Source of the DNA: VXNE01 sp965206615
Lineage (GTDB): Bacteria > Pseudomonadota > Gammaproteobacteria > Pseudomonadales > Azotimanducaceae
Length of the DNA stretch: 64,000 bases
Direction of reading: 5' to 3'
Assembly (NCBI GenBank): GCA_965206615.1
Contig: CBDBKI010000005.1
Coordinates: 372,001-436,000, forward strand
The stretch's first letter is position 1. The number at the start of each line of letters is the position of its first letter. Under the pieces are notes generated by a model. The model did not search any database. It had not been told where the DNA came from and saw only the letters and a program-made list of their open reading frames with translations. This document shows, in pieces, positions 27,117-35,653 of this stretch. The position numbers and the translations under genes were made by a program.

Positions 27117-29102
27117 ATGCATCGTCTCCTTGCCCGCCTGCGCGCACCGGCGGCCGGCGTTCTGTTGACCCAGGCACTGGCCCTTGCGGGTGCCGAGGTG
27201 GCCACCGATCCGGCAGCCGAGGCGGCGCCGGGCGAGGCCAACTACCAGATCCGTTGCGCGGCCTGTCATACGGTCCAGGGCAAGGACGCCGGTCCGCAAC
27301 TGGCCGCCATGCGGGGGATGAGCTACGGCCAGGTACTGTTCGCCGTCACCCGCGGCAAGATGCGGGAACACGCCCGGGGTCTGAACCGTGACGAGGTCCG
27401 GCAACTGGCCGGGTTCGTCGCCGGCGATTCCGGGGGCGTTGCCGACAGCGGATCGCGCTGCGCGGACATCGACGTGTCGCTGGACGCAGCCGTGCCCGGC
27501 TGGGGGTTCGGGACGGGCAATACGCGCTTTCAGGCAGCGACATCGATCGATGCGGAGAACGTCGGGAACCTCGAACTCGCCTGGGCGTTCGGTCTGCCGG
27601 ACGCCGCGGAGGCGCGCTCGCACCCGGTGGTCACCGTGGACACCGTCTTCGTTGCCGCCGTCAGCGGGAGCCTGTTCGCGCTGGATCGGCAGTGGGGCTG
27701 CGTCAAGTGGCACTACGCCTCGGCAACGCCCCTGCGTACGCCGCTCGCACTCGGCCGGGTCGAGGATCGCGGCGCACTGTTCCTTGGCGACGTGGCGTCG
27801 TCGGTGCACGCGGTGGATGCCCGCACGGGCGAGGGCATCTGGACCAGCGAGGTGGGCCTCTTCGACGCTTCCATGTTGACGGGCGGCATCGCGCAGCACG
27901 GCGCGACGCTGTTCGTACCCGTTTCGGCATTCGGCGTGGCCCTCGCGACGAACCCGGAGTACGAGTGCTGCAAGAGCCACGGGGCGGTACGGGCGCTCGA
28001 CGCGGCGACCGGGGAGATCCTCTGGACGACCCGCATGACGCCGCCGGCGGAGCAGACCTACGAGAGCGATGCCGGAACCCAGATGTGGGGTCCGTCGGGC
28101 GTGGCCGTGTGGACCACGCCGACGATCGACGCGCAGCGGGGACGCATCTACGTCGGCACGGGGGAGAATACGTCGACGCCGGCCACCGACCTGTCCGATG
28201 CGATCGTGGCGCTCGACATGGCAACGGGCGACATCGCGTGGAGCTTCCAGGCGACCTCGGGGGACGCGTTCAACATGGCCTGCGGCTTCCGCAAGGGCCC
28301 GAGCTGTCCGAAGGAGGACGGGCCGGACTTCGACTTCGGCGCCGCCCCGGCCCTGACGACGCTGCCGGACGGGCGCGACGTGCTCGTCGCGGGCCAGAAG
28401 TCCGGGGTCGTGCATTTGCTCGACGCCGACTCGGGCAAGCTCCTCTGGCAGACGCGGCTCAGCGACGGCACCGCCCTCGGTGGCGTGCACTGGGGGATCG
28501 CGGTGGCGGGAGATCGGGTGGTGGTACCGATCGCCGACCCGGAAATCCCGCGAGCCGACTACGTGCCGAGACCGGGCGTGTACGCGCTCGACCTGGCTAC
28601 CGGGAACCTGGCGTGGACGCACAAGGCGATCCGCGGCTGCGAACTCGATCGGGCGGACTGGTTCTCGCGAGAGGATCCGTGGCCCGAGTGCTCCTTCTTC
28701 TACGGCTTCTCGGCGGCCGCGAGCGCCACGGCGGACCTGGCCTTCGCCGGGTCTCTCGACGGCACCGCGTACGCCTTTTCTCTCGCTGACGGCACGGTCC
28801 TGTGGACGTACGACACCGTGCGCGAGTACGAGTCGATCAACGGCGTCGACGCGCATGGCGGCGCCATCGACAACGCCGGCATCCAGGTGGCCGGCGACAT
28901 GCTGTTCGTGCAGTCCGGCTATGCCCTGTTCGGCCAGATGCCCGGCAACGTGCTGTTGGCGTTTCGGCTGCCGGAGGGTTGCAGCGAACGCGCCCTGGCA
29001 TGGCGGGGGGCGCGTACCGGAAACTACTCGTCCGCGCCGGTGTGCAATGCGCGAACCATGTCCAACGTGTCGGCGGCATCCGGCCCCTTGTCCGTCCGAT
29101 AG
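27117..29102 (+). CDS. PQQ-propeller protein with N-terminal cytochrome c (PVA dehydrogenase-like)
   Basis: A 661-aa exported protein. After the signal sequence a mini cytochrome c carries CAACH (C47, C50, H51) and GMSYGQVLFAVTRGKM with a candidate Met ligand. The rest is an eight-bladed quinoprotein propeller with repeated ALDAATGEILW-type blades and an adjacent cysteine pair in YECCKSHG. The order cytochrome-then-propeller resembles polyvinyl-alcohol dehydrogenase rather than the ADH at 4269. The C-terminal ~26 codons overlap the ligase gene on the other strand by 79 nt. Confidence 0.85.
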   Translation: MHRLLARLRAPAAGVLLTQALALAGAEVATDPAAEAAPGEANYQIRCAACHTVQGKDAGPQLAAMRGMSYGQVLFAVTRGKMREHARGLNRDEVRQLAGFVAGDSGGVADSGSRCADIDVSLDAAVPGWGFGTGNTRFQAATSIDAENVGNLELAWAFGLPDAAEARSHPVVTVDTVFVAAVSGSLFALDRQWGCVKWHYASATPLRTPLALGRVEDRGALFLGDVASSVHAVDARTGEGIWTSEVGLFDASMLTGGIAQHGATLFVPVSAFGVALATNPEYECCKSHGAVRALDAATGEILWTTRMTPPAEQTYESDAGTQMWGPSGVAVWTTPTIDAQRGRIYVGTGENTSTPATDLSDAIVALDMATGDIAWSFQATSGDAFNMACGFRKGPSCPKEDGPDFDFGAAPALTTLPDGRDVLVAGQKSGVVHLLDADSGKLLWQTRLSDGTALGGVHWGIAVAGDRVVVPIADPEIPRADYVPRPGVYALDLATGNLAWTHKAIRGCELDRADWFSREDPWPECSFFYGFSAAASATADLAFAGSLDGTAYAFSLADGTVLWTYDTVREYESINGVDAHGGAIDNAGIQVAGDMLFVQSGYALFGQMPGNVLLAFRLPEGCSERALAWRGARTGNYSSAPVCNARTMSNVSAASGPLSVR

Positions 29103-30562
29103 CGCTGGACCCGCGCGAAGCGCAAGGCGAGGCCCGCGGGATAGTGCGGGCTCGTCTGTACTTCGTTGCAGAGAATCTCCACGACCAGGCGCGGTTCGAC
29201 GTAGACGGTATGGCTGTCGCGGGAGACCTCGAGGTCGAGCAGCGCCCGGGTCTGCCACGCGAGCATGGCGTCGGTCAGCCCCTTGAAGGTCTTGCCGAGC
29301 ATGACGAAACCGCCCGTGCCCGGGTCGCGGGCGCCGAGATGCAGGTTGCTCAGCTTGCCGCGGCGACGCCCGTGTCCCCACTCGGCGGCCAGCACCACGA
29401 GATCGAGTGTGTGGGCAGACTTGACCTTCAGCCACGCCTTGCCGCGACTGCCCGCCGCGTAGCCGGACGCGGGGTCCTTGACCATGACGCCCTCGTGGCC
29501 GGCGGCCAGCGCGCCGTCGAGAAACGCGGTCGCGACGGCGGCTTCATGTGTTTCGATGCGGGGCATCCGCAACGCCGGCGCAACGATCGCGTCGAGCAGT
29601 GCCAGACGCTCCGTCAGCGGCTGGCCGAGGATGTCCTCGCCGTCGGCGTGCAGGCAGTCGAAGAAACGCGGCGCGACGGGCAACTCCGCGCGTAGCGCGG
29701 CGACATCCCGGCGGCGCCCGAAGCGGCGCATCGTCGTCTGGAACGGCAGAGGGCGGCCGGCGCCGTCGAACCCGATCACCTCGCCGTCGAGGACCAGGGA
29801 GCTCGCGGGCATCGCGACGACGGCTTCGACCACTTCCGGGACGCTGGACGAGACGTCGTTGTGCTGCCGGGAGAAGACGGCCACCTCCGTCCCCGCCTTG
29901 TGGACCTGCACGCGCGCGCCGTCCATCTTGTAGTCGAGCACGGCACGCTGCATGGCATCGACCGCGCCGCCGACGTCATCGGCGGTCTGCGCGAGCATGG
30001 ACTGTATCGGCGTGCCGAGGGACAGGCGCACGCTGCGCAATCCCGCTGTGCCGTCACGCATGGCGACGGTGGCGACATGGGGCAGGTCCGGGCGCAGCAT
30101 GTAGGCGCGCCGTACGTCGGCGCCGCTGCACCGGGCCGCCTTGGCGATCGCTTCGACCATGACGCCGTCGAGGGCCCCCTGGCGCAACTCGCCGACGAGC
30201 AGCCGGATCAGGAACCGCAACTCGTCGGGAACGCATCGGCCGAAGAGGGCCCGCAGTGCCGCCCGGCGCGCCGCCGCGGAACCGGGCCCGGCGGGGGCGC
30301 GAACCCGCTCGATGGCTGCATGCGCTTGCGTGAGCGACAGGCTCGGCATGGGCGCCGGAGGCACGGCTGCGCTGTCACGGGCGGCGGCCGGCCCGACGCC
30401 GACCCGTCCCTGCGGCAGTATCCCGGACAGGTAGGCGACACCGATCGGCAACTCTTCGCCGTCCATCGTGCGGATGACCTCGGCGAGTGCGTCGCGCTTG
30501 GCGTTCCGGCTCCGTGTGGCCGCCACCGCGAGCGAGGTTTGTACGAGCCTGTGGAGCTTCAT
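29024..30562 (-). CDS. ATP-dependent DNA ligase (LigB/archaeal-type)
   Basis: A 512-aa protein with an N-terminal DNA-binding domain (about 1-190), the adenylation motif LDYKMDGARVQV with the AMP-accepting lysine K212, motif III FFDCLHADGED, motif IV GHEGVMVKDP, motif V AWLKVKSAHTLDLVV, and an OB-fold C-terminus. It seals nicks using ATP and is a second ligase besides the presumed NAD-dependent LigA. No Ku or exonuclease gene is adjacent. It converges on, and overlaps, the PQQ gene. Confidence 0.93.
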   Translation of the reverse strand: MKLHRLVQTSLAVAATRSRNAKRDALAEVIRTMDGEELPIGVAYLSGILPQGRVGVGPAAARDSAAVPPAPMPSLSLTQAHAAIERVRAPAGPGSAAARRAALRALFGRCVPDELRFLIRLLVGELRQGALDGVMVEAIAKAARCSGADVRRAYMLRPDLPHVATVAMRDGTAGLRSVRLSLGTPIQSMLAQTADDVGGAVDAMQRAVLDYKMDGARVQVHKAGTEVAVFSRQHNDVSSSVPEVVEAVVAMPASSLVLDGEVIGFDGAGRPLPFQTTMRRFGRRRDVAALRAELPVAPRFFDCLHADGEDILGQPLTERLALLDAIVAPALRMPRIETHEAAVATAFLDGALAAGHEGVMVKDPASGYAAGSRGKAWLKVKSAHTLDLVVLAAEWGHGRRRGKLSNLHLGARDPGTGGFVMLGKTFKGLTDAMLAWQTRALLDLEVSRDSHTVYVEPRLVVEILCNEVQTSPHYPAGLALRFARVQRYRTDKGPDAADTLDMVRALHTGADE

Positions 30563-30807
30563 CGGAGCGCCGCGCGGCGCGCGCCTGGGACGGTGATGGC
30601 AAGACGGCGGTGCATGGCGGCGGCGGTGGAGCGTTCGGGCGGCCCATCCTAACCGGGTGCAGCCAGGACGGCGTGCCGATCCGCAACGGCCGTTCTACCC
30701 GGCGCGCGCACAGGCGCGTCGCGTGCCTTGCGGCTTCCGGGACGGGTGGGCAGACTTCGATGCGAGCCAGAGCGCTCGGTCCCGCGAGACCCTGACGGAG
30801 CAAGTCC

Positions 30808-31353
30808 ATGCTGGACGCACATGCAATGCCCATCCACCTGACGCTCGCCGCGATGAACGCAGAGCCGCCGAGCGATACCCCGGTACTGGACGGCCTGTTC
30901 GAGAAGCTGCGCACGGGCAGCGCCGAGGATCGGGCTCACGCGCGGGGGCGCATCTGGGCGATCTGGTGTTCGCATCAGGAGGACGACGCCGTACACGCCA
31001 TGCGCAGCGCCGTGAGTGCGCTTGAGACCGGCAACCTCACGAACGCCGGTGCGACCCTCGATGCGATGGTCACGCAGTGGCCGGACTGGGCGGAAGCGTG
31101 GAACAAGCGCGCCACCCTGCGCTTCATCGAAGACCGGGATGGCGAGAGCCTCGGGGACATTGCCCGGACGCTGGAACGGGAGCCGCGTCACTTCGGGGCC
31201 CTCGGGGGCTTCGGCCAGATCTGCCTGCGCGCCGGGGACGAGTCGTCGGCGCTGCTGGCCTTCGAGCGCCTGCTGGTCGTCGATCCGGGTCTGGACGACG
31301 TTCAGCGCGCGGTTGTCGCGCTACGTCGCAAGGTGCAGCACACGATCCACTGA
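30808..31353 (+). CDS. TPR-repeat protein
   Basis: A 181-aa soluble protein: an N-terminal helical section with EDRAHARGRIWAIWCSHQED, then about two to three tetratricopeptide units (ALETGNLTNAGATLDAMVTQ; PDWAEAWNKRATLRFIED; GALGGFGQICLRAGDESSAL; AFERLLVVDPG). It probably mediates protein-protein contacts. ATG 30808, 30826 and 30853 are alternative starts. It stands alone between divergent and convergent neighbours. Confidence 0.75.
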   Translation: MLDAHAMPIHLTLAAMNAEPPSDTPVLDGLFEKLRTGSAEDRAHARGRIWAIWCSHQEDDAVHAMRSAVSALETGNLTNAGATLDAMVTQWPDWAEAWNKRATLRFIEDRDGESLGDIARTLEREPRHFGALGGFGQICLRAGDESSALLAFERLLVVDPGLDDVQRAVVALRRKVQHTIH

Positions 31354-31454
31354 CGGCAGGTACGCGAGGGTCCACGACAGGGGCTTGCAGGAAGGTGGCG
31401 GCGGCGGACCCAGACCGCCAGCAGGGCTGGAGGTGAGAACCGGCACGGGACCGG

Positions 31455-31706
31455 TCAGGGACGCCAGACCACGCTGACTCCGACGCCGACCTCGCCGCTT
31501 TCGAGTTCCACCGGCACAATCACCGCGACCTCTTCGAACCGCACGGTGCGCTTCGAACTGCCGTGGTCGGTGTAGCGCAACTCTCCCCGGATCCCCAGGC
31601 TGCCGAAGTTCTTCTCGAGGCCGACCCCGGCGATCCAGGCGTCGTATCTCGCATTGTTGCGATGGCCGTGGATGGCGTCAAGACGATGCCCGGGAGTGCG
31701 TTGCAT
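31455..31706 (-). pseudogene. C-terminal fragment of an outer-membrane beta-barrel gene
   Basis: The frame reads ARYDAWIAGVGLEKNFGSLG, then IRGELRYTDHGSSK and EVGVGVSVVWRP, the last three to four strands of a small (8-strand) OmpA/porin-like barrel, with a TGA stop at 31455. The beginning of the gene is missing, and upstream codons to 31706 do not continue the fold. A relic beside the PhyH gene. Confidence 0.5.
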
Positions 31707-31762
31707 CCGCCCGTGGCCTCGCCCATATTGGTCGCTTGGTAAGGAACCGCCCGGACGATCCG

Positions 31763-32587
31763 ATGCACGAGATCGACGCCACGCTGCGCCGCGCGTTCGA
31801 GCGCGACGGATTCGTTGTCCTCGAGGCCGTCATCGACACGGCCACGCTCGCCATGCTGCGCGAAGAATGCGACGAGTTCGTCGCGCGCACGGATCGCTGG
31901 CTGGCGGAGCGCGGCACGGACACTTACGGCATCACGCATCGCGGCCGTCGTTACTTCATCGGCAACCGCTACCGGGAGAGCGAGCGCCTGCCGGATCTCC
32001 TCTTCGGCGGGCTCATGCGCGCGGTGACCACGGCGCTGCTCGGCCCCACGGTCTATCTCTTCAACGAGCAGTGGGTGGTGAAGGGCGCCGAACAGGGCAT
32101 GCGCTTCGCGTGGCACCAGGACTCGGGATACTTGCGCTTCCTGGATCCCGGCAACGTGCACGGGCCCTACCTGACCTGCTGGTGCGCCCTGGACGACATG
32201 ACCCGCGAGAACGGCACGATTTCCGTGTTGCCGCACGACCGTGTGGGGTCGCGGGATACGGTGTTCCCGCACCGCCGGGAGGAAGGTACGAACGACCTGG
32301 TCGGCTACGAGGGCGGCGCAACCGGCGAACTCGTCGAAGCCCCGGCCGGCAGCGTCGTGGTCTTCTCGAGCACCAGCCTGCACCGCAGCGGCGCGAATAC
32401 CACCGGCCGGCAGCGACGGGCGTACCTCGCCCAGTACAGCCGGGAGCCGATTCGCGGGACGCACGGCGAGCTGTGGGCTCAGGCGGTCCCGTTCGTGGCG
32501 GACGGCGAGCTCGTATTCGACCCGGGAGCGGACCCGGAGCTGCAGGTCAACCCGTTCATACGCAAGCGCGTCCCGGGGCGGGGGTGA
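31763..32587 (+). CDS. Phytanoyl-CoA dioxygenase (PhyH) family Fe(II)/2-oxoglutarate oxygenase
   Basis: A 274-aa protein from MHEIDATLRRAFERDGFVVL. The iron-binding HxD is in FAWHQDSGYLRF and the distal His in STSLHRSGANTTG, with Arg in RQRRAYLAQYS for the co-substrate. It hydroxylates an unknown small molecule. The start at 31763 matches the family N-terminus. The glyA gene follows 103 nt downstream on the same strand. It is one of three PhyH genes in the window. Confidence 0.87.
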   Translation: MHEIDATLRRAFERDGFVVLEAVIDTATLAMLREECDEFVARTDRWLAERGTDTYGITHRGRRYFIGNRYRESERLPDLLFGGLMRAVTTALLGPTVYLFNEQWVVKGAEQGMRFAWHQDSGYLRFLDPGNVHGPYLTCWCALDDMTRENGTISVLPHDRVGSRDTVFPHRREEGTNDLVGYEGGATGELVEAPAGSVVVFSSTSLHRSGANTTGRQRRAYLAQYSREPIRGTHGELWAQAVPFVADGELVFDPGADPELQVNPFIRKRVPGRG

Positions 32588-32690
32588 CGGCGGCTGCGCC
32601 CGGGTTCCGAAACCGTTACAGTGCGCCTCCCCGCGACAGGCGGCGCCGGCGACCGGCCATCGCGTCCCGGGGCTACGTCGAGGAACCATC

Positions 32691-33986
32691 ATGCAGTCAG
32701 CCACGGATTGGGGGGCTTCGAGCCGCCGCAATCGTCTCCTGTTGGCGGAGAACGATCCGGAGATGCACGCCGCGCTCGTTGGAGAGGAAGCCCGCCAACG
32801 TGCCGGCATCGAGTTGATCCCGTCCGAGAACTACACCTACCCGGAAGTGCTCGCCGCCCTCGGTTCGGTGTTCACGAACAAGTACTCGGAAGGCTATCCG
32901 GGGCGCCGCTACTACGGTGGCCAGCAGTACACGGATGTCATCGAACGCACCGCGCGCAGCCGGGCGCGGCAACTCTTCGGTGCGGAGCACGTCAACGTCC
33001 AGCCGCTCTCCGGCGCGCCGATGAACGCGGCGGTCTACCTCGGCATGCTCGAGCCTGGCGACACGGTACTCGGCATGGATCTCTCCCACGGCGGACACCT
33101 GACCCATGGCGCGCCGGTGTCGCACATGGGCAAGCTCTTCAACTGGATCCGCTACAAGTCCGATCCCGCCAACCAGGGCCGGATCGACTTCGACGAACTC
33201 CGCGACATGGCGCGGCGCCACCGCCCGAAGATGGTCGTGTGCGGCTATTCCTCCTATCCCCGCGATTACGACTACGCCGAGTTCAAGTCCGTCGCCGACG
33301 AGGTGGGCGCGATGACGATGGCGGACGTGTCGCACATTGGCGGACTCATCGCCGGCAAGGCCATGTCCAATCCCTGCGACTACGACTTCGACTTCGTCAC
33401 GACCACGACGCACAAGAGCCTGCGTGGTCCACGGGGCGGGATGATCCTCACGAAAAAGGAGTTCCGTCGGCAGATCGACCAGTCTGTCTTTCCGGGCCTG
33501 CAGGGCGGACCGCACATGAATCAGGTGGCGGCCGTCGGCATCGCGCTCGGCAAGGCTTCGACGCCCGAGTTCCGGGAGTACGCGGCGCAGGTCCTGGTGA
33601 ATGCGCGCGCCCTGGCGGACGCACTCATGGCGGGCGGCGCGGACCTCGTCACGGGCGGTACCGAGAACCACATGATGGTGCTCGACTGCGTCAAGAGCTT
33701 CGACATGGATGGACGCGTGGCCGAGGAGGCGCTCGACGCCGTGTCGATCACCTGCAACAAGCAGATCGTCCCGGACGATCCCAACCCGCCGCTGCGGCCG
33801 AGCGGCATTCGCCTCGGCACGCCGGCCGCCACCACGCGCGGCATGGGCGTGGCGGAGATGCAGCAGTTGGCGGCCTGGATGCTGGAGGCCCTGCGAAACC
33901 ACGAAGACGCGAGGGTGCTGGCGCGCGTGAAGGAAGAGGTCGAGGCCACCTGCGCAGGCTTTCCGGTGCCTGGCATCGACGGCTGA
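32691..33986 (+). CDS. glyA: Serine hydroxymethyltransferase
   Basis: A 431-aa PLP enzyme converting serine plus tetrahydrofolate to glycine plus methylene-THF. Recognised by IELIPSENYTYPEVLAALGS, NKYSEGYPGRRYYGG, the PLP-lysine motif TTTTHKSLRGPRGG (K242) and IRLGTPAATTRGMG. The length matches the family. ATG 32691 follows a purine-rich AGGAACC. It follows a PhyH gene, perhaps in one transcript. Confidence 0.96.
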   Translation: MQSATDWGASSRRNRLLLAENDPEMHAALVGEEARQRAGIELIPSENYTYPEVLAALGSVFTNKYSEGYPGRRYYGGQQYTDVIERTARSRARQLFGAEHVNVQPLSGAPMNAAVYLGMLEPGDTVLGMDLSHGGHLTHGAPVSHMGKLFNWIRYKSDPANQGRIDFDELRDMARRHRPKMVVCGYSSYPRDYDYAEFKSVADEVGAMTMADVSHIGGLIAGKAMSNPCDYDFDFVTTTTHKSLRGPRGGMILTKKEFRRQIDQSVFPGLQGGPHMNQVAAVGIALGKASTPEFREYAAQVLVNARALADALMAGGADLVTGGTENHMMVLDCVKSFDMDGRVAEEALDAVSITCNKQIVPDDPNPPLRPSGIRLGTPAATTRGMGVAEMQQLAAWMLEALRNHEDARVLARVKEEVEATCAGFPVPGIDG

Positions 33987-34025
33987 GTGGGGGGTGACCT
34001 CGACGGTGCCCGATGCGTCAGTCCG

Positions 34026-34304
34026 CTATCCGACAGGGCGGCGATAGGCCTCGCGTCGGTGGGCGATGCGAACCACGAGGACCACCAATGTGGACTCCTG
34101 CAACTCGTACAAGATGCGGTAGCTCCCGCTTCGCAGTCGTCGGATTCCTCTCAGTGTCCCCTTCAACGAGCTGCCGGCGAACGGGTTGTCCGCGAGTGTG
34201 TCGATGGCTCCGACGACTCGCGAACGCTCTGCTGTGGGGAGCCGCTGGAGTTCGCAAGCCGCACTGCGCTTAATCCTGACAGAGTAGCGCACTTCGGACT
34301 TCAT
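34026..34304 (-). CDS. relE: RelE/ParE-family toxin
   Basis: A 92-aa protein beginning VRYSVRIKRSAACELQRLPT, with the RelE core ADNPFAGSSLKGTLRGIRRL and RSGSYRILYELQESTLVVLV and a C-terminal RIAHRREAY. These match ribosome-dependent mRNA interferases of the RelE type (Arg-rich strand and terminal Tyr). The gene overlaps the RHH antitoxin gene by 35 nt, so the module is complete and co-translated. Confidence 0.88.
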   Translation of the reverse strand: MKSEVRYSVRIKRSAACELQRLPTAERSRVVGAIDTLADNPFAGSSLKGTLRGIRRLRSGSYRILYELQESTLVVLVVRIAHRREAYRRPVG

Positions 34305-34491
34305 CCCAGTCCAGGACGGGGTCGTTCGGGTCCTGAAGCCGCTCGACGGCGACCGTCAGGTCGTCGTAGTCGTCCAGATAGCGCTCGATCGCCTGGCGGA
34401 CGATCTCGGCTCGGCTGCGATTGAGACGTTGCGCGGCGGCGTCGAGTGCTGCGACGACGGCATCGGGCAGGCGGGCCGTAATCTGGCTCAT
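34270..34491 (-). CDS. Ribbon-helix-helix antitoxin
   Basis: A 73-aa protein with a CopG/ParD-type RHH domain: QITARLPDAVVAALDAAAQR followed by LNRSRAEIVRQAIERYLDDY. The acidic C-terminus (DPNDPVLDWDEVRSAL) is the likely toxin-binding arm. It lies first in the operon with the RelE-like toxin. A 17-bp perfect palindrome 21 nt upstream is the probable operator. Confidence 0.88.
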   Translation of the reverse strand: MSQITARLPDAVVAALDAAAQRLNRSRAEIVRQAIERYLDDYDDLTVAVERLQDPNDPVLDWDEVRSALLCQD

Positions 34492-34511
34492 TTTCGTCGG
34501 GTGAACTCATG

Positions 34512-34528
34512 TGATGTCAATGACATCA
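34512..34528. promoter_or_regulatory. Operator palindrome of the RHH/RelE module
   Basis: TGATGTCAATGACATCA is a perfect palindrome of two 8-bp arms around one central base. It is 21 bp upstream of the antitoxin ATG (34491) and AT-richer than its surroundings. RHH antitoxins bind such sites as dimers to repress their own promoter. On the minus strand it contains TTGACA, a -35-like hexamer. Confidence 0.7.
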
Positions 34529-34588
34529 AGGTAATGTGGAAGGCCGTTACGGTCAAGAGCAGTACCCGACCGGGAACGGCTAGGGGGC

Positions 34589-34657
34589 TAGGGGCTTGCC
34601 CCGTAGAAGTTGTCGCGTCAGCGAAACTTCCAACGCGACCGCCAGGTCGCGCTAGCC
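34589..34657. repeat. Two-hairpin interspersed repeat (family 2)
   Basis: GGGGCTTGCCCC is followed by GTAG and then GAAGTT...AACTTC (one imperfect hairpin) and CGCGACC GCCA GGTCGCG (second hairpin), ending in GCTAG. The same composite recurs almost exactly at 62898-62948 and in part at 54088-54110. Both ends contain TAG. Here the unit lies just upstream of the HpcH aldolase gene. Confidence 0.75.
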
Positions 34658-35506
34658 CGCGCGGAGGGAACCCGCGAACGAGGTGCGGTTTCGCGCTGGC
34701 GCTTCGTCCCGTCAACACTTAGGCTTGGCGCTCGTTTTCGAGGGGTTCATCACATCCATCGCACCAAGGACAAGCTGAAGGCGGGAGCGACGGTCGTGGG
34801 GACCACCGCCGGCGCCAGCAGCGACGTGCGTTTCGTGGCAAACGCGGGTTTCGACTTCGTGCTGTTCGACACGCAGCACTCGACGAACGACATCAAGGGG
34901 CTGGTACGGGCCGTCGGCGGCACGCGCGGTACCGATGCAAGCCCGATCGTCCGGGTCGGCGACCTGCGCCCCGATCAGATCTGCTACGCGCTCGACATCG
35001 GCGCCAAGGGCATCGTCGTGCCCATGGTGAACACCCCGGAAGAAGCCGCCAACATGGTGAACTGGTGCAAATACCCGTTCGCCGGCGCGCGGAGTTCCGC
35101 CGGCATGCGCGGTGAGTGGGGGGAGTTCTCGAGCTACCGCGAGTACATGGACGCGGTCAACGAACAGCTTCTGATCATCCCGATGATCGAAACCCAGCAG
35201 GCGTTGGACGGAATCGAGGACATCCTGAGCGTGGACGGCATCGACGTGCTGCTGGTCGGACCATCCGACCTGTCGATCAACATCGATGTCCCGCTCGACT
35301 ACACGAACCCGAAGTACCATGCCGCACTCGACCGGATCGCGGCAGCCTGCAAGCAAGTCGGCGTCGCGCCGGGAATGTTCTTCGTCCCACCCGGCATCTC
35401 TCCGGCCGAGCTGATGGAGAAAGGTTTCCGTTTCTTCACCCTGCCGTGGACGGACTGGGCGACCGAAGGGATCCAGAACGGCCTGCAAAAGGTGCGCGGC
35501 CCGTAG
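34610..35506 (+). CDS. HpcH/HpaI aldolase family protein
   Basis: The conserved protein begins near 34763 (KDKLKAGATVVGTTAGASSD) and includes FDFVLFDTQHSTNDIKGLVR, GIVVPMVNTPEEAANMV, a metal-ligand IIPMIETQQALDGIEDIL and LLVGPSDLSINI, the class II HpcH/CitE-type pyruvate aldolase pattern. It cleaves or forms 4-hydroxy-2-oxo acids or related thioesters. The start is unclear: the frame opens at TTG 34610 inside a repeat; a GAGGGG stretch precedes ATC 34754, and GTG 34796 would remove a strand. The TAG stop belongs to the following REP. Confidence 0.8.
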   Translation: MSRQRNFQRDRQVALARAEGTRERGAVSRWRFVPSTLRLGARFRGVHHIHRTKDKLKAGATVVGTTAGASSDVRFVANAGFDFVLFDTQHSTNDIKGLVRAVGGTRGTDASPIVRVGDLRPDQICYALDIGAKGIVVPMVNTPEEAANMVNWCKYPFAGARSSAGMRGEWGEFSSYREYMDAVNEQLLIIPMIETQQALDGIEDILSVDGIDVLLVGPSDLSINIDVPLDYTNPKYHAALDRIAAACKQVGVAPGMFFVPPGISPAELMEKGFRFFTLPWTDWATEGIQNGLQKVRGP

Positions 35507-35585
35507 GGGCGACCCTTGCGGTCGCCCGTGTCGAGCCCGCGCAAACCCTTGGCGACGGGAAGGGACGGGACAAGCCCGTCCCCTG
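35503..35585. repeat. REP pair following the aldolase gene
   Basis: GTAG (35503-35506) heads stem GGGCGACC, loop CTTGC, stem GGTCGCCC. About 35 bp later a GGGACGGG/CCCGTCCC hairpin with ACAAG loop follows (around 35561-35582), ending CCTGC instead of CCTAC. The aldolase stop codon TAG is part of the GTAG head. Confidence 0.8.
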
Positions 35586-35653
35586 CACCTCGCGCTTCCT
35601 ACCCCCGCTGCCTTCCCGTAATCTACGCGGCTTTCCTGCAAACGGAGTGAACA

